Below are positions 1 to 8,800 of a DNA stretch of 64,000 bases, one piece after another (positions within the stretch are counted from its first letter, which is position 1; each line of letters begins with the position of its first letter). Made by a program: the position numbers and the translations under genes. Source of the stretch: Oscillospiraceae bacterium (GTDB lineage Bacteria; Bacillota_A; Clostridia; Oscillospirales; Ruminococcaceae); the NCBI GenBank assembly GCA_017829075.1, contig JAGAJA010000045.1, forward strand, positions 1-64,000, written 5' to 3'. The notes under the pieces were generated by a model. That model did not search any database. It was not told the origin of the DNA and saw nothing but the letters and a program-made list of their open reading frames with translations.

Positions 1-100
1 ACCTCTGTGTTCCCGAACGGTTTTTCCCTGCACTCACCTGATTTTCGTTTCTTCCACAGATAGGACATTTCCTACCTGCTACTTCTTTTGCTTTCTTCAT
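1..100 (-). CDS. Transposase N-terminal zinc-finger fragment (runs off window edge)
   Basis: Reading leftwards from an ATG at 98-100, 33 codons are open to the window edge. They encode a Lys-rich start followed by a CPICG zinc-ribbon half and a GKNRSGTQR stretch. This pattern is typical of the N-terminal DNA-binding zinc ribbon of IS1/IS1595-like transposases (family knowledge), in which a second Cys pair follows outside this window. A TATAAT-like box lies just upstream of the start. The gene sits back to back with the IS481-type relic that begins near 150, so this window edge is an insertion-sequence pile-up. Family assignment is an inference from a very short stretch; whether the gene is intact cannot be seen. 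Confidence 0.5.
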   Translation of the reverse strand, partial: MKKAKEVAGRKCPICGRNENQVSAGKNRSGTQR

Positions 101-206
101 ACTTCTTATTATACCATATTGTGCGCGTTTTGTCCACACTTATGTGAAATAGATTTTCCGGCTTGTAGTGCTACAATAGATATTGGACAGAAAGACAGAA
201 AAAAGT

Positions 207-282
207 ATTGAGAGATAGACCAAAATCTGCTAGAATAAAGTTACCACACAAAATTCAAGTGAAAGAAGGTCGATCTCTCAAT
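207..282 (+). promoter_or_regulatory. Leader hairpin covering the transposase start
   Basis: ATTGAGAGATAGACC at 207-221 can pair with GGTCGATCTCTCAAT at 268-282, which includes the first two bases of the transposase start codon. The same paired arms, with changes on both sides, are present in the diverged copy at 24568-24681. A structure that hides the start when the element is transcribed from outside is a known way for insertion sequences to limit transposase; that role here is inference. Confidence 0.45.
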
Positions 283-598
283 GAACAGTATAACACAAGA
301 AATGCGGTTTCGTCAATCCCTAATGAAGTATTGCGAGAAATATGGTGTGAAACGAGCTTCTCGCAAATACAACAAGAGCCGTTCATACATGTATACTCCG
401 CGCCACAATGGTAAGGTCGAACGCAGCCACCGCGAAGACCACAATAAATTCTATTCCTGCCATAGTTTTTATTCCTGTGATGACCTTAATCAGCAGTTAA
501 AAGCCCACCTCCGTCGCTCCAATGACCGTCCTATGCGCCCCCTTGGTTGGTTATCTCCCATTGAATTTCTTTCTAACTATCGTGTACAAAATCATTGA
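281..598 (+). pseudogene. IS481-family transposase, internally deleted in frame
   Basis: The 105-residue product starts like IS481-family DDE transposases (MNSITQEMRFRQSLMKYCEK, then the helix-turn-helix piece RASRKYNKSRSYMY). It then jumps directly to the C-terminal end of the catalytic domain (TPRHNGKVERSHRED, with the last acidic catalytic position, then RPLGWLSPIEFL). A full-length member is about 300 residues, so roughly 200 residues holding the first two catalytic Asp residues are missing, yet the frame is kept across the junction. It cannot catalyse transposition. It could still make a short DNA-binding protein, but no evidence shows this. Confidence 0.7.
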
Positions 599-635
599 CA
601 AACCTACATATCCATTTTTTAGTGAAGTGTTATTT

Positions 636-1209
636 GAAAGAGGACAAGGAAAGTTGGACAAACTTCCTTGTCTGGCTGAAAGAACGGGGTCTGAAAGGTG
701 TCAAAATGGTTGTTGGAGATGAGTGCTTGGTGATGTGTGAATCTGTGAACGAGGTGTTCCCCGAAGCCAAATACCAGCGCTGCACTGTACATTTTTACCG
801 CAACGTTTTCTCAGCAACTCCCCGAAACAGAATGCGTGAAGTGACCCGAATGCTAAAAGCAATACACGCTCAGGAAAGCAAGGAAGCTGCGCGAAAGAAG
901 GCAAAAGACGTTGTGGAGCAGCTTCGCGCAATGAAGCTGAAAGAAGCCGCTAAAAAGGTTGAGGACGGTATCGAAGAAACGCTGACATACATGGATTTCC
1001 CGTCGCAGCATTGGCTTAAGATACGCACCAACAACGTCATTGAGCGCATGAACAGGGAGATCCGACGGCGAACAAGAGTAGTCGGAGCCTTCCCGGACGG
1101 CAATTCAGCCTTGATGCTCGTATGCGCAAGGCTCAGGTATGTTGCGGGAAAAGACTGGGGTTCTAAGCGTTATCTCTGCATGAAATGTATGGATTACGCT
1201 TCCGAATAA
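636..1209 (+). pseudogene. IS256-family (Mutator-type) transposase, 5'-truncated
   Basis: From about 636 the frame reads EDKESWTNFLVWLKERG, then VVGDECLVMCESVNEVFPEA, QRCTVHFYRN and a C-terminal TNNVIERMNREIRRRTRV block with VVGAFPDGNSALMLVCARLR. These are conserved stretches of IS256-family transposases, which are normally about 400 residues. The first half, with the first catalytic Asp, is missing, and the fragment abuts the IS481-type relic. Compared with the second copy at 35.6 kb, the VVGDKCLGM block carries K-to-E and G-to-V changes. The shared element end is recognisable to about 1273, ending in TACTTGACATTACC. Confidence 0.8.
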
Positions 1210-1304
1210 CGACATTCTATGCTTGCTACTAAAAATTCTATAGGGAAATTTGCGAATAATACTTGACATTACCCAAACTTCCCCGAATATGCTTGACCAG
1301 CCGC

Positions 1305-1346
1305 AACCCGCTCTCTGAGCCGCATTGAGGCTTTGGGGAGCGGGTT
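1305..1346 (+). terminator. Hairpin with T-rich tail, related to one at 10000-10040
   Basis: AACCCGCTC at 1305-1313 pairs with GAGCGGGTT at 1338-1346, with a GAGCC/GGCTT inner part, followed by GTTTTG. The order of T residues favours the plus strand, so it would stop reading out of the insertion-sequence relics. A related hairpin with the same inner GAGGCTTTG lies at 10000-10040 on the other side of the wall-polymer operon. Confidence 0.45.
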
Positions 1347-1356
1347 GTTTTGCGCT

Positions 1357-3453
1357 TCAGCTGTTTCTGACAAATTTTTTTACCTTATGTTCAGTATCAT
1401 CGCTTACCTCAGTGTATTTTTCATTAAGGATCGGCTTAATCGCGCCACTTATCCCCCATTTTATATAAGAAATATAAATTACTTCATATTCTTCAATGTT
1501 ATCCGGAAGATCAGTTAACGCGCAATGATTGATCTTATCTCTCTTTCCTTTTTGGGTAAGATAATAATCCATACCTGAATCTGCGTAAAAATTATGATCC
1601 AGAACAAAAATAACCGACGGTGAATAAATATCATTGCATGAGCGAATATACTCAGCCACACCTGCATAATTCTGATTGTTAGTTCTGTCATTGGCAGGAT
1701 AAGGATTCCACTCGGAAACTCTTAACCAGCCTGTCATCAGCAAAATAGCTCCGGCAAACGTTGTCAGTGTCTGCATAGTGTATTTCTTTGACAGAGCCGA
1801 ACTGATAGATTCTATACAATAATCAAGGCTATATGCAATAATATAGAGCAAATAAATAATCACCGAGATGAAGTACCTGTCGATAAACAAGGAATTCTCC
1901 GGATTGATGACCGTTGAATAAATGTAATCTATGGTTAACAATGCTATCGGGATCAGCAGAAATACAATATTGTCGTAATCCTCGCAAAAGCTGAATTTCT
2001 TGTTCTTTATAGCAATGATAGTTTGTACCGATATGAGCACAGCTCCGAATATAAGCATTGCAAAGAGGAAATCGTTGCTGCCGCTGAGCCACTTCAGCGT
2101 ATTCAGTAGCTTTTCGGGCGTAGGCGCTCCTGCCCACGGATAATTAACAACTTCATCAAGTCTATCAAAGAATGTGGTGCAGAACCAGAATACTGCGTAT
2201 GCGGCAGGAAGAACAAACTGAAACCAGCTTTTTTTAGAGCCCTTCCTCAACAAAAGCAATATAAAATCCGAAAACAACAGCATACAGCCGGCAGCAAACC
2301 CGAATTGATGAACGTCCATAGAACATATAGCAAAGACGTTGTACAGGACTATATCCAAAGTTCTTTCGTTTCCGAGGTTTTTGTGCTTCCTGATATAAAA
2401 ATATACCATCAATGAGGAAAATAGGATAAGGAAAGGATATTGTCTGTACTCCATTGCACACTGATATATCACCGTCAGAGAAGAAGCAACCAGCGTTGAA
2501 AGCAACACGCCCATGCGCTTTCCCTTTACAAGCCTTCCAATTTCTCCTGCAACAAATATTGCGATCGCAACACAGATCTGAGAAAGGAGCATGAGATTCT
2601 CCTGACCATACGGCACAAGATAAAGCCATAACTTTATAAGGAAAAAATGCAGGTCGGTTCTGTAAGGATAGCCCTCATACATCCAGCCGATAGGCCATAC
2701 TTCATCTCCCCAGAGCGAGCCTTTTGCGGATACACTCTGTAAAACAATCACCAATAATACAGCTAACGTAATATAATACAGCCTATCCCAATTCCTTGCA
2801 AACCAAGCCCATATTATATTTTCAGGCTTCTTGAGTACAGCAAAGCAGGGAAATGCCATAAGCGCACAGACAAGCGCAATAAATACAAGGATATTCACAG
2901 CCTTGTATCCGTAAACCAAAGCGCTGTTTGATGTGGGGATTTTCACCTTGAAATCCGCGCTGTTTTCACTATACAGGTCATACTCTGTTGTAGTGCCGTT
3001 GTATGTAATCTCTACAATGCCACGGTATGCGTTGTTGTCAAACACCAGCGCGCGGTCAATCCCTACCGGGAGAGAAAGCGTAACGCTTCTGGTAACACCA
3101 TCAGGCTGACGGTCATCGGTTTCCGGACGCCACATATAGCAATCGCCTTTCCAGAACCATTTTCCTTCTATGGCATTATCCAGCACTATATCATTGCCTT
3201 CCAGCTTCAGACATTTTATCGACACCTCGCTGCCGAGAGCGTTTTCGTTCTTTTCGCCTGTCGCAGTTAGCGTGATGTTCTCCGTGGGACGAGGGAGCAG
3301 GTCTGTTATCTTTCCGGAAATCAACGACGCAATCAAGGTCAACGCACAAAGCCCGACCACAAAGACTGCCGGCTTTTTTCTGAACTTTCCGAAAAACAGC
3401 GCCATTCCCACCATGAGCAATATCACAAACAAAATTTTGACCATTAACAGCAT
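1357..3453 (-). CDS. GT-C type membrane glycosyltransferase-like protein (last gene of wall-polymer operon)
   Basis: The product is 698 residues. Two membrane spans lie in the first 50, a soluble beta-rich segment runs from about 55 to 185, about ten further spans follow up to residue 590, and a soluble tail ends the protein. A GDE motif at 249-251 in the first loop after a span, followed by a YRTD near 264, resembles the acidic catalytic loop of GT39/PMT-like GT-C enzymes, which use lipid-linked sugars outside the membrane (family knowledge). The start is chosen because GGGAG lies seven bases before the ATG. It follows the exporter genes, so it may decorate the exported polymer; the sugar and acceptor cannot be told. 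Confidence 0.65.
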   Translation of the reverse strand: MLLMVKILFVILLMVGMALFFGKFRKKPAVFVVGLCALTLIASLISGKITDLLPRPTENITLTATGEKNENALGSEVSIKCLKLEGNDIVLDNAIEGKWFWKGDCYMWRPETDDRQPDGVTRSVTLSLPVGIDRALVFDNNAYRGIVEITYNGTTTEYDLYSENSADFKVKIPTSNSALVYGYKAVNILVFIALVCALMAFPCFAVLKKPENIIWAWFARNWDRLYYITLAVLLVIVLQSVSAKGSLWGDEVWPIGWMYEGYPYRTDLHFFLIKLWLYLVPYGQENLMLLSQICVAIAIFVAGEIGRLVKGKRMGVLLSTLVASSLTVIYQCAMEYRQYPFLILFSSLMVYFYIRKHKNLGNERTLDIVLYNVFAICSMDVHQFGFAAGCMLLFSDFILLLLRKGSKKSWFQFVLPAAYAVFWFCTTFFDRLDEVVNYPWAGAPTPEKLLNTLKWLSGSNDFLFAMLIFGAVLISVQTIIAIKNKKFSFCEDYDNIVFLLIPIALLTIDYIYSTVINPENSLFIDRYFISVIIYLLYIIAYSLDYCIESISSALSKKYTMQTLTTFAGAILLMTGWLRVSEWNPYPANDRTNNQNYAGVAEYIRSCNDIYSPSVIFVLDHNFYADSGMDYYLTQKGKRDKINHCALTDLPDNIEEYEVIYISYIKWGISGAIKPILNEKYTEVSDDTEHKVKKFVRNS

Positions 3454-3482
3454 AATATATCTCCCATTTTACCGAAATTCAC

Positions 3483-4214
3483 TTATTTTTTCAGGAACTC
3501 TTCATACCTGTCGCATATCTCTTTTGTATCGCCAAAGGCGACCATTTTTCCTTTGTCCAGCCACAACACCTTGTTGCACATCTCGCGTATTTGACCGATA
3601 GAATGCGAAACAAGCAGCGTTGTTGCGCCCTGCTTCATTATCTCGCGCATTTTGTCCTCGCTCTTTTTTCTGAACGCGCCGTCGCCAACGGACAGCACTT
3701 CGTCGAGAATAAGTATATCAGGCTGAACAAGACTTGCTATCGAAAACGCTAACCTTGACTTCATTCCCGAAGAGAGCTGACGGAATTTGCTGTCCTGAAA
3801 ATCCTGCAATTCCGCAAACTCAATTATTTCATCATACTTTTGCTTCATGAATTCTTTGGTATACCCCAGCATCGCTCCTCTGAGAAAAGTGTTTTCCTTT
3901 ACGGTCATTTCATTGTCAAAGCCGGACGCAAGCTCAAGCAGCGAAGCGATATTTCCTTTAACGTTCACAGTTCCCTCTGACGGGCGCATTATCCCTGTAA
4001 TTACTTTCAGCAATGTGGATTTCCCGGCGCCGTTCTTGCCGATTATCCCCAGCATATCTCCGTCCTGAAGCTCAAACGAAACATTGTTCACTGCAAGGAA
4101 CCAGCTCACTTTATACTGCCCTTTTATATGACGAAGGATATATTCTTTAAGACCAACGCTTTTGAAGTCGCCTTTTTTATAACGCACAGATACGTTTTCC
4201 AGTTTAAGTGTCAT
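3483..4214 (-). CDS. tagH: Polysaccharide/teichoic acid export ABC ATPase (TagH/RfbE-like)
   Basis: A 243-residue ATP-binding subunit that would power export of an undecaprenyl-linked wall polymer with the permease encoded just upstream. Walker A is GKNGAGKS at 59-66, the signature is LSSGMKSR at 147-154, Walker B ILILDE at 167-172, and a switch His lies near 204. Length and the LSSGM signature fit the TagH/Wzt N-terminal class. There is no C-terminal carbohydrate-binding extension of the Wzt kind, so export probably does not depend on end-group recognition (inference). An upstream in-frame GTG at 4226 overlaps the permease stop, but the ATG at 4214 has GAGGAG just before it and is preferred. 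Confidence 0.85.
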   Translation of the reverse strand: MTLKLENVSVRYKKGDFKSVGLKEYILRHIKGQYKVSWFLAVNNVSFELQDGDMLGIIGKNGAGKSTLLKVITGIMRPSEGTVNVKGNIASLLELASGFDNEMTVKENTFLRGAMLGYTKEFMKQKYDEIIEFAELQDFQDSKFRQLSSGMKSRLAFSIASLVQPDILILDEVLSVGDGAFRKKSEDKMREIMKQGATTLLVSHSIGQIREMCNKVLWLDKGKMVAFGDTKEICDRYEEFLKK

Positions 4215-4222
4215 GATACTCC

Positions 4223-4999
4223 TCACATATAATATACAAATTTGTAGTTGCTCTTTTTATAGATAATGCAGCCTATCACAAGAAGTACTATCGCATAAGC
4301 CGCACAGAGAAGATGATGTACGGCGGACGGCACCTGCCCGTCAATGACCGCAATGCGGATATATCTGATAAAAACATATACCGGATTCAGCATAAACAGA
4401 TTCTGAACAGCCTGCGGATAAGAGTCCACTGTATAGAATATAGCCGACATATAATGAAGCAGCAGCGTGAAGATATCATACAAATACTTGACATCTTTAA
4501 AAAAGACATACAGCGCCGATAATATCATGCCTACTCCCAGATTAAAGACCACAAGGCAGAGAATAGGGTACACAATAAGCAGCATCGTCCACGAGAAGCT
4601 GATACCGTCGATCACAACAAACAGGAAGAATATCACAAGCGTAAGCAGGAAGTTAAACAGACAGGAAATATTCTTCGACAGCAGGAACAGATATTTGGGG
4701 ATATTAATTTTTGTGATTATTCCGGCGTTCGATGTTAGTGAAGTCATGCCGTTTGTGGTGGAATCCTTGAAGTAAGAGTACACAATGTTTCCCGCAAACA
4801 GATAAATGGTATAGTGAGCGGTATTACGTCCGAAAAACTGCGTAAACACAAGGCGCATCACAAGCAACGAAAGGAGCGGAGAGAGCAGGCTCCACACTAC
4901 GCCAAGAGATGTGCCTTTATATTTTGAGTTAAAATCCCTTTTTACCAGTTCCTCAAACAGAAACGAGTGCTTTTTTAGGTTTAATATAATCTGTTTCAT
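4223..4999 (-). CDS. tagG: Polysaccharide/teichoic acid export ABC permease (TagG-like, ABC-2)
   Basis: The 258-residue product begins with an amphipathic stretch (HSFLFEELVKRDFNSKYKGT) and has about six membrane spans, the standard form of ABC-2 permeases such as TagG and Wzm. NPVYVFIRYIR near the fifth span is a typical ABC-2 region. It would form the channel for the polymer with the adjacent ATPase. Its start overlaps the end of the upstream transferase gene by four bases, and its own stop lies eight bases before the ATPase start, which points to tight co-translation. Substrate is inferred from the neighbouring CDP-glycerol-type and Stealth enzymes: a phosphodiester-linked wall polymer. 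Confidence 0.85.
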   Translation of the reverse strand: MKQIILNLKKHSFLFEELVKRDFNSKYKGTSLGVVWSLLSPLLSLLVMRLVFTQFFGRNTAHYTIYLFAGNIVYSYFKDSTTNGMTSLTSNAGIITKINIPKYLFLLSKNISCLFNFLLTLVIFFLFVVIDGISFSWTMLLIVYPILCLVVFNLGVGMILSALYVFFKDVKYLYDIFTLLLHYMSAIFYTVDSYPQAVQNLFMLNPVYVFIRYIRIAVIDGQVPSAVHHLLCAAYAIVLLVIGCIIYKKSNYKFVYYM

Positions 5000-7752
5000 G
5001 TATTTTCCTGTTCTTTCGCGCCGGTGAGCTGGAGTATCTTCTTATATACCCGCTCGCAGTTTTTCTTGTCGTGATATGCGTAGAATCTATGAATTCGCTC
5101 TGCGTACTTATCTTTCAGCTTGCAGCCGGTTTTCATATACTCTATTATAGTATCCACGGTAGAATCAAGATCGTATGTCACCTCTCCGAAGCCGTCGCGC
5201 TCATAGTCAAAATAGCCCTTGGTATAAACGTGATCTCCGGCAAAGAATTCATTGGCATCGAACTGAGTATATATCACCGGCTTTTCAAGATACGCAGCAT
5301 CGAACGCAACAGAAGAATAATCCGTGACGATCATATTGCTTTCTGCAAATATACGTCGATAGGAGGTATCTAAATTAAGTATCTCAATACGGCTGTCCGG
5401 CTCGAAATATTCCATCGCGCTCTGAGAATTGGGGTGCGGCATATAGCACAGCTTATATCCGTATTCCTCAGCGGCGGCGATAAGACGGCGATCATTGAGC
5501 AGATCATGATAGAATTCTCGGTATCTGCTTTTTTCAAATCGGTTGGTGGGATACCATACGCCCTTTATCGGAAGCATAAGATAGCTCCGCCATGTAGGCA
5601 TGATTGTTATGATTTTTTTCTCATCACGATAGAGCAAATCATATCTGGGCAACCCTGTAAGCCATACATTATCCGCACCAAAGAAATATTCTCCGTTTAC
5701 AATAGAATCATATTCCCCAACGGCACTTGTTACAAACCCCGAAAAGTTGTTCGTATATCTGTTCAGCCAGCCGCTCAGATCGTCTTTAATTATCCCATGC
5801 TGCAGAAAAACAAATTTCTGCTCTGAAAGGAACTTCCTATACGGAGCAAAATACTTCCTGAACGGATTGATTATAAAATCATCTCCCGAAGATGAAATTA
5901 TCACATCAGCCATCAGGTGCAGCAATTTGTGCTTGTGGGAATAGAAATCAACAACCTTTCCCAGTTTGCCTAACCGCTCGAAATCGGGGCTGTCTTTTCT
6001 TACAACAAAATACACATCAAGTCCGGTGTCTTTAAGTGAGCAAAGATACCTAAACAAAGCCTCTCCATTATCGTCAGCTTTATTTACTCTGTCTGATATG
6101 AGCCATATCTGCTTTCTCTTGAATTTCTTGAGGATATTTAGCGCCTTGAGCGCATAGTATGCTTTCCTGTCGCTTTTTTTCCCGTTTTTCAGAGTAGTCA
6201 GGAATTTCTTTCTGCGCTTCGCCTGCTCTGTCTTACTGCACTTTTCAAAATAAAGGAAGTGATCCTCCCTCGTAACCATGTACCCGTCCTTACAGTAAAA
6301 GGCGGTTTCATACTCTGTGCCGATAGGAGAGAAAGCGCCATATCTTATGTCATTCTTTACAACAATATGACCATTCCAGATTAGAGCAATAGCTATTTCA
6401 GCGCGTTCTTCGTCATTCTCCAAAGTTACCTCTCCGATAAAAGAGAGACCGCGGTAAAGCACATCTCCGAGGCGGTATTCGTTGGTATCTCTCTCGGCAA
6501 TAATCTTACACGGAATATAAATATATTCATCGTTCTTTGTTATACGAAGCGCCACCTCAAACTTCTCGTCCGGGGCAAATCCCAGCACCTTAGTAAAGCC
6601 CTCAATGCGAAGAGTGCAGCCGATTATATTGATGAAGTCGATTTTAGTGTAACAGCTTGACAGCCAGTACAATAAGGTGTTGCCATATCTGAGCCTAATA
6701 TCATCAGGATAAATGCTTTTTTCCGGCAGACGTCCGTATTTATAGCGCAGCATCATAGCCTTGTGTTCATTCCAAATACTGCGCTGCGACAATATAATCT
6801 GGTCGTCAAAATGCTCTAGTGACTCGGAAAGTACGCGCTTATATTCCTCTACTCCGCTTTCACCAAGTAGCGAAAACGCATTAGTATCATACTGATTTGA
6901 AAATCTCCATTTAAGATCGCAGACTAGTATATTCTGGAAGTAATAAGGGATATAACCCCACTTGTTTTTGCAAAATTCCACTGCCCAGTCAATAAGGTAT
7001 GTGAAATAATCAGTATACCAGCCGATTTTCTTCTTGGAGGATTGAATAAGGGATTCTTCTCCCGAACTTCTTCGACGGTAATAATAATGACAATACGGCA
7101 CAAGCCCCATAGTCATCTTCTCAGAGAGAATCATTGAGATATACTTTATATCTTCACCGCAAACCAGATGACTGTCAAATGTGACCGTATCCTTATATTC
7201 AGACTTAAAAAACGACGCATTGACAAACATCAGCGGGCAGTCGTACTCATTAAAGAGTTCGGCGATTTTCGCGTGCTTACTGAATTTGTAGTTCTGCCAA
7301 TGCTCCCTATTAACTGCGTCAAAAAAGGCAATCGGCATAGTCACGATATCAGTTTCCTCATAATGCGCTTCATAGAATTTGTGCATTTCATGAAGAACGT
7401 TGTCGGAAAACTTATCGTCCGAGTCAAGGAAGTTCATATACTTTCCCTCAACGTATTTCAGACCCTCGTTGCGTGCAGAGGCAACCCCGCCGTTTTTCTT
7501 GTGAACCACTTGGAAATTAGGATACTTCTCCGCATATTCATCGCATATCTTTCCTGAACCGTCCGTAGAGCCGTCGTCCACCATTATTACCTGAACTATA
7601 CGCTCAAACGGTATCTGTACGCTGTTTCCCTCGCTGTCGGTTTCGGTGATTTCCCGAATATCCTGATCAACGATGCTATCAAGTGTTTCTCTCAGAAACG
7701 GCTCACAGTTATAAACAGCCATTACTATCGAAAAAATATACTTATAACTCAT
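4996..7752 (-). CDS. Two-domain enzyme: GT2 glycosyltransferase plus CDP-glycerol-type phosphotransferase (TagB/TagF-like)
   Basis: The 918-residue protein has an N-terminal GT-A fold domain of family 2 (VMAVYNCEPF at 10, VDDGSTDGS near 58, FLDSDDKF near 108) and a middle part of unclear fold. The C-terminal domain from about 560 matches the glycerophosphotransferase family: FLQHGIIKDDLSG, TGLPRYD, a PTWR block and VTDYSSVAFDAAYLEKPV. The His and the Asp-Tyr-Ser-Ser motifs are those used by TagB/TagF to move glycerol-phosphate from CDP-glycerol (family knowledge). The fusion suggests a repeating unit of sugar plus polyol phosphate made by one polypeptide. It starts three bases after the Stealth gene ends, behind GAAAGG. 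Confidence 0.85.
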   Translation of the reverse strand: MSYKYIFSIVMAVYNCEPFLRETLDSIVDQDIREITETDSEGNSVQIPFERIVQVIMVDDGSTDGSGKICDEYAEKYPNFQVVHKKNGGVASARNEGLKYVEGKYMNFLDSDDKFSDNVLHEMHKFYEAHYEETDIVTMPIAFFDAVNREHWQNYKFSKHAKIAELFNEYDCPLMFVNASFFKSEYKDTVTFDSHLVCGEDIKYISMILSEKMTMGLVPYCHYYYRRRSSGEESLIQSSKKKIGWYTDYFTYLIDWAVEFCKNKWGYIPYYFQNILVCDLKWRFSNQYDTNAFSLLGESGVEEYKRVLSESLEHFDDQIILSQRSIWNEHKAMMLRYKYGRLPEKSIYPDDIRLRYGNTLLYWLSSCYTKIDFINIIGCTLRIEGFTKVLGFAPDEKFEVALRITKNDEYIYIPCKIIAERDTNEYRLGDVLYRGLSFIGEVTLENDEERAEIAIALIWNGHIVVKNDIRYGAFSPIGTEYETAFYCKDGYMVTREDHFLYFEKCSKTEQAKRRKKFLTTLKNGKKSDRKAYYALKALNILKKFKRKQIWLISDRVNKADDNGEALFRYLCSLKDTGLDVYFVVRKDSPDFERLGKLGKVVDFYSHKHKLLHLMADVIISSSGDDFIINPFRKYFAPYRKFLSEQKFVFLQHGIIKDDLSGWLNRYTNNFSGFVTSAVGEYDSIVNGEYFFGADNVWLTGLPRYDLLYRDEKKIITIMPTWRSYLMLPIKGVWYPTNRFEKSRYREFYHDLLNDRRLIAAAEEYGYKLCYMPHPNSQSAMEYFEPDSRIEILNLDTSYRRIFAESNMIVTDYSSVAFDAAYLEKPVIYTQFDANEFFAGDHVYTKGYFDYERDGFGEVTYDLDSTVDTIIEYMKTGCKLKDKYAERIHRFYAYHDKKNCERVYKKILQLTGAKEQENT

Positions 7753-7755
7753 AGT

Positions 7756-8775
7756 TTACCTTTCAAACCCTGATTTTTCAGGCAATATTGCTTCCAACAT
7801 CTGTATGATCTCTTCCTTGGTCTTTTCAAAATCTGCTAATTTTTCATTGTCGTTTATACAGATGAATTTATATTTATGAGAAAGTACGTCACTTTTCAAA
7901 GCTTCGTTGTTGTCCCTTGCCCTGAAGTATTTTCCTGCCTTGGCGCTCATAGGAACGAAGCTTCCCTTGACAAGCTGCCAGTATTTCATCAGCCACTGAT
8001 TAACATTTGTAGGGCTACGGAATTTGCACGAACAGGTCTGATCCAGTATATCCGGTTCTTTTTCCCATACCTCTTCAAAGGTGCTTTTAAGGAAATTGCT
8101 TGCAAGATGATTATTATAAAATCCCTGAAAATAATGCCACTTGTAAAGAAGCATTGTTCTGACAAGATGTTTGCCGTACTTAGGCGACAGATATTTTCTC
8201 AGGTTCTGTTTAAAGCAGGCTTTCTTTTTGAAATTCTGATTTATCACGGACATATTTGAGCCGATAATATGACCTACGCTGTCCTTTCCGAAAGACACGG
8301 TATTGAGCGCAAAAATATCCAGCGGCAGACCGTTTTTGAAATAATCCTCAGGCTTAGTGGGCGACACAACAAACACATCATCATTAAAGTATACAAAATG
8401 CTCGGAAAGCCCCTTTATTCTATGGAGATTAAGCTCTATCGTATGCGAGTTGAATGTAGGCAGGTATTCACTCGGAATATAGTCCCTGTGATTAACGATT
8501 TCCAGCTTAGGATTTGATGTATCAAGCCATGACGGGATATGCCCCCATGTCACGAAGAATATTTTCCGTACAAAAGGCGCATATTTCTCCACCCCTCTGA
8601 ACCAATACCTGAGATTTCCCCAGTCACGGAAGCGAACTTCGCGGTTATCCGCCTCCTTCTCCGGGCTGTACTGCCGTTTTTCGGAAAGCCATTTCTCGTC
8701 TTGACCGTCAACCCATATTATTACAAAATCTATGTCTAAATTCATCATATTTTTACCCATGAACTGATATGCCAT
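7756..8775 (-). CDS. Stealth-family sugar-phosphate transferase
   Basis: The 339-residue product carries the conserved regions of Stealth proteins: CR1 IDFVIIWVDGQDEKWL near 15-30; CR2 RFRDWGNLRYWFRGVEKYAP through HFVYFNDDVFV at about 48-135; and a CR4-like SHKYKFICIND near 300. Stealth enzymes transfer hexose-1-phosphate from UDP-sugars to make phosphodiester-linked capsules (known for N. meningitidis capsule and GNPTAB). With the neighbouring CDP-glycerol-type enzyme this implies a polymer with two kinds of phosphate link. The start is uncertain: the first Met has no clear ribosome site, and internal Met codons six and ten residues on are possible. A hairpin lies just before it. Confidence 0.85.
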   Translation of the reverse strand: MAYQFMGKNMMNLDIDFVIIWVDGQDEKWLSEKRQYSPEKEADNREVRFRDWGNLRYWFRGVEKYAPFVRKIFFVTWGHIPSWLDTSNPKLEIVNHRDYIPSEYLPTFNSHTIELNLHRIKGLSEHFVYFNDDVFVVSPTKPEDYFKNGLPLDIFALNTVSFGKDSVGHIIGSNMSVINQNFKKKACFKQNLRKYLSPKYGKHLVRTMLLYKWHYFQGFYNNHLASNFLKSTFEEVWEKEPDILDQTCSCKFRSPTNVNQWLMKYWQLVKGSFVPMSAKAGKYFRARDNNEALKSDVLSHKYKFICINDNEKLADFEKTKEEIIQMLEAILPEKSGFER

Positions 8776-8800
8776 TTGCTGAGATACGGCTTTTCAGCAA
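8776..8800 (-). promoter_or_regulatory. Hairpin between GT2 stop and Stealth start
   Basis: TTGCTGA at 8776-8782 and TCAGCAA at 8794-8800 form a perfect seven-base stem around an eleven-base loop. It covers the stop codon of the upstream gene and touches the first possible start of the next, where no ribosome site is visible. It could couple translation of the two genes or set a processing point. Function is inference. Confidence 0.4.

Larger units (their letters stand above)
150..635 (+). mobile_element. IS481-type insertion sequence relic with internal deletion
   Basis: The segment holds a leader, the start of a DDE transposase and its last part, with the catalytic middle removed. The leader from about 163 to 283 has a second, diverged copy on the minus strand at 24568-24681, which supports it being a real element end. 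An inverted repeat (207-221 with 268-282, one mismatch) reaches into the ATG at 281. The right boundary is blurred because an IS256-type tail begins near 636. Exact terminal repeats were not resolved. Confidence 0.6.
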
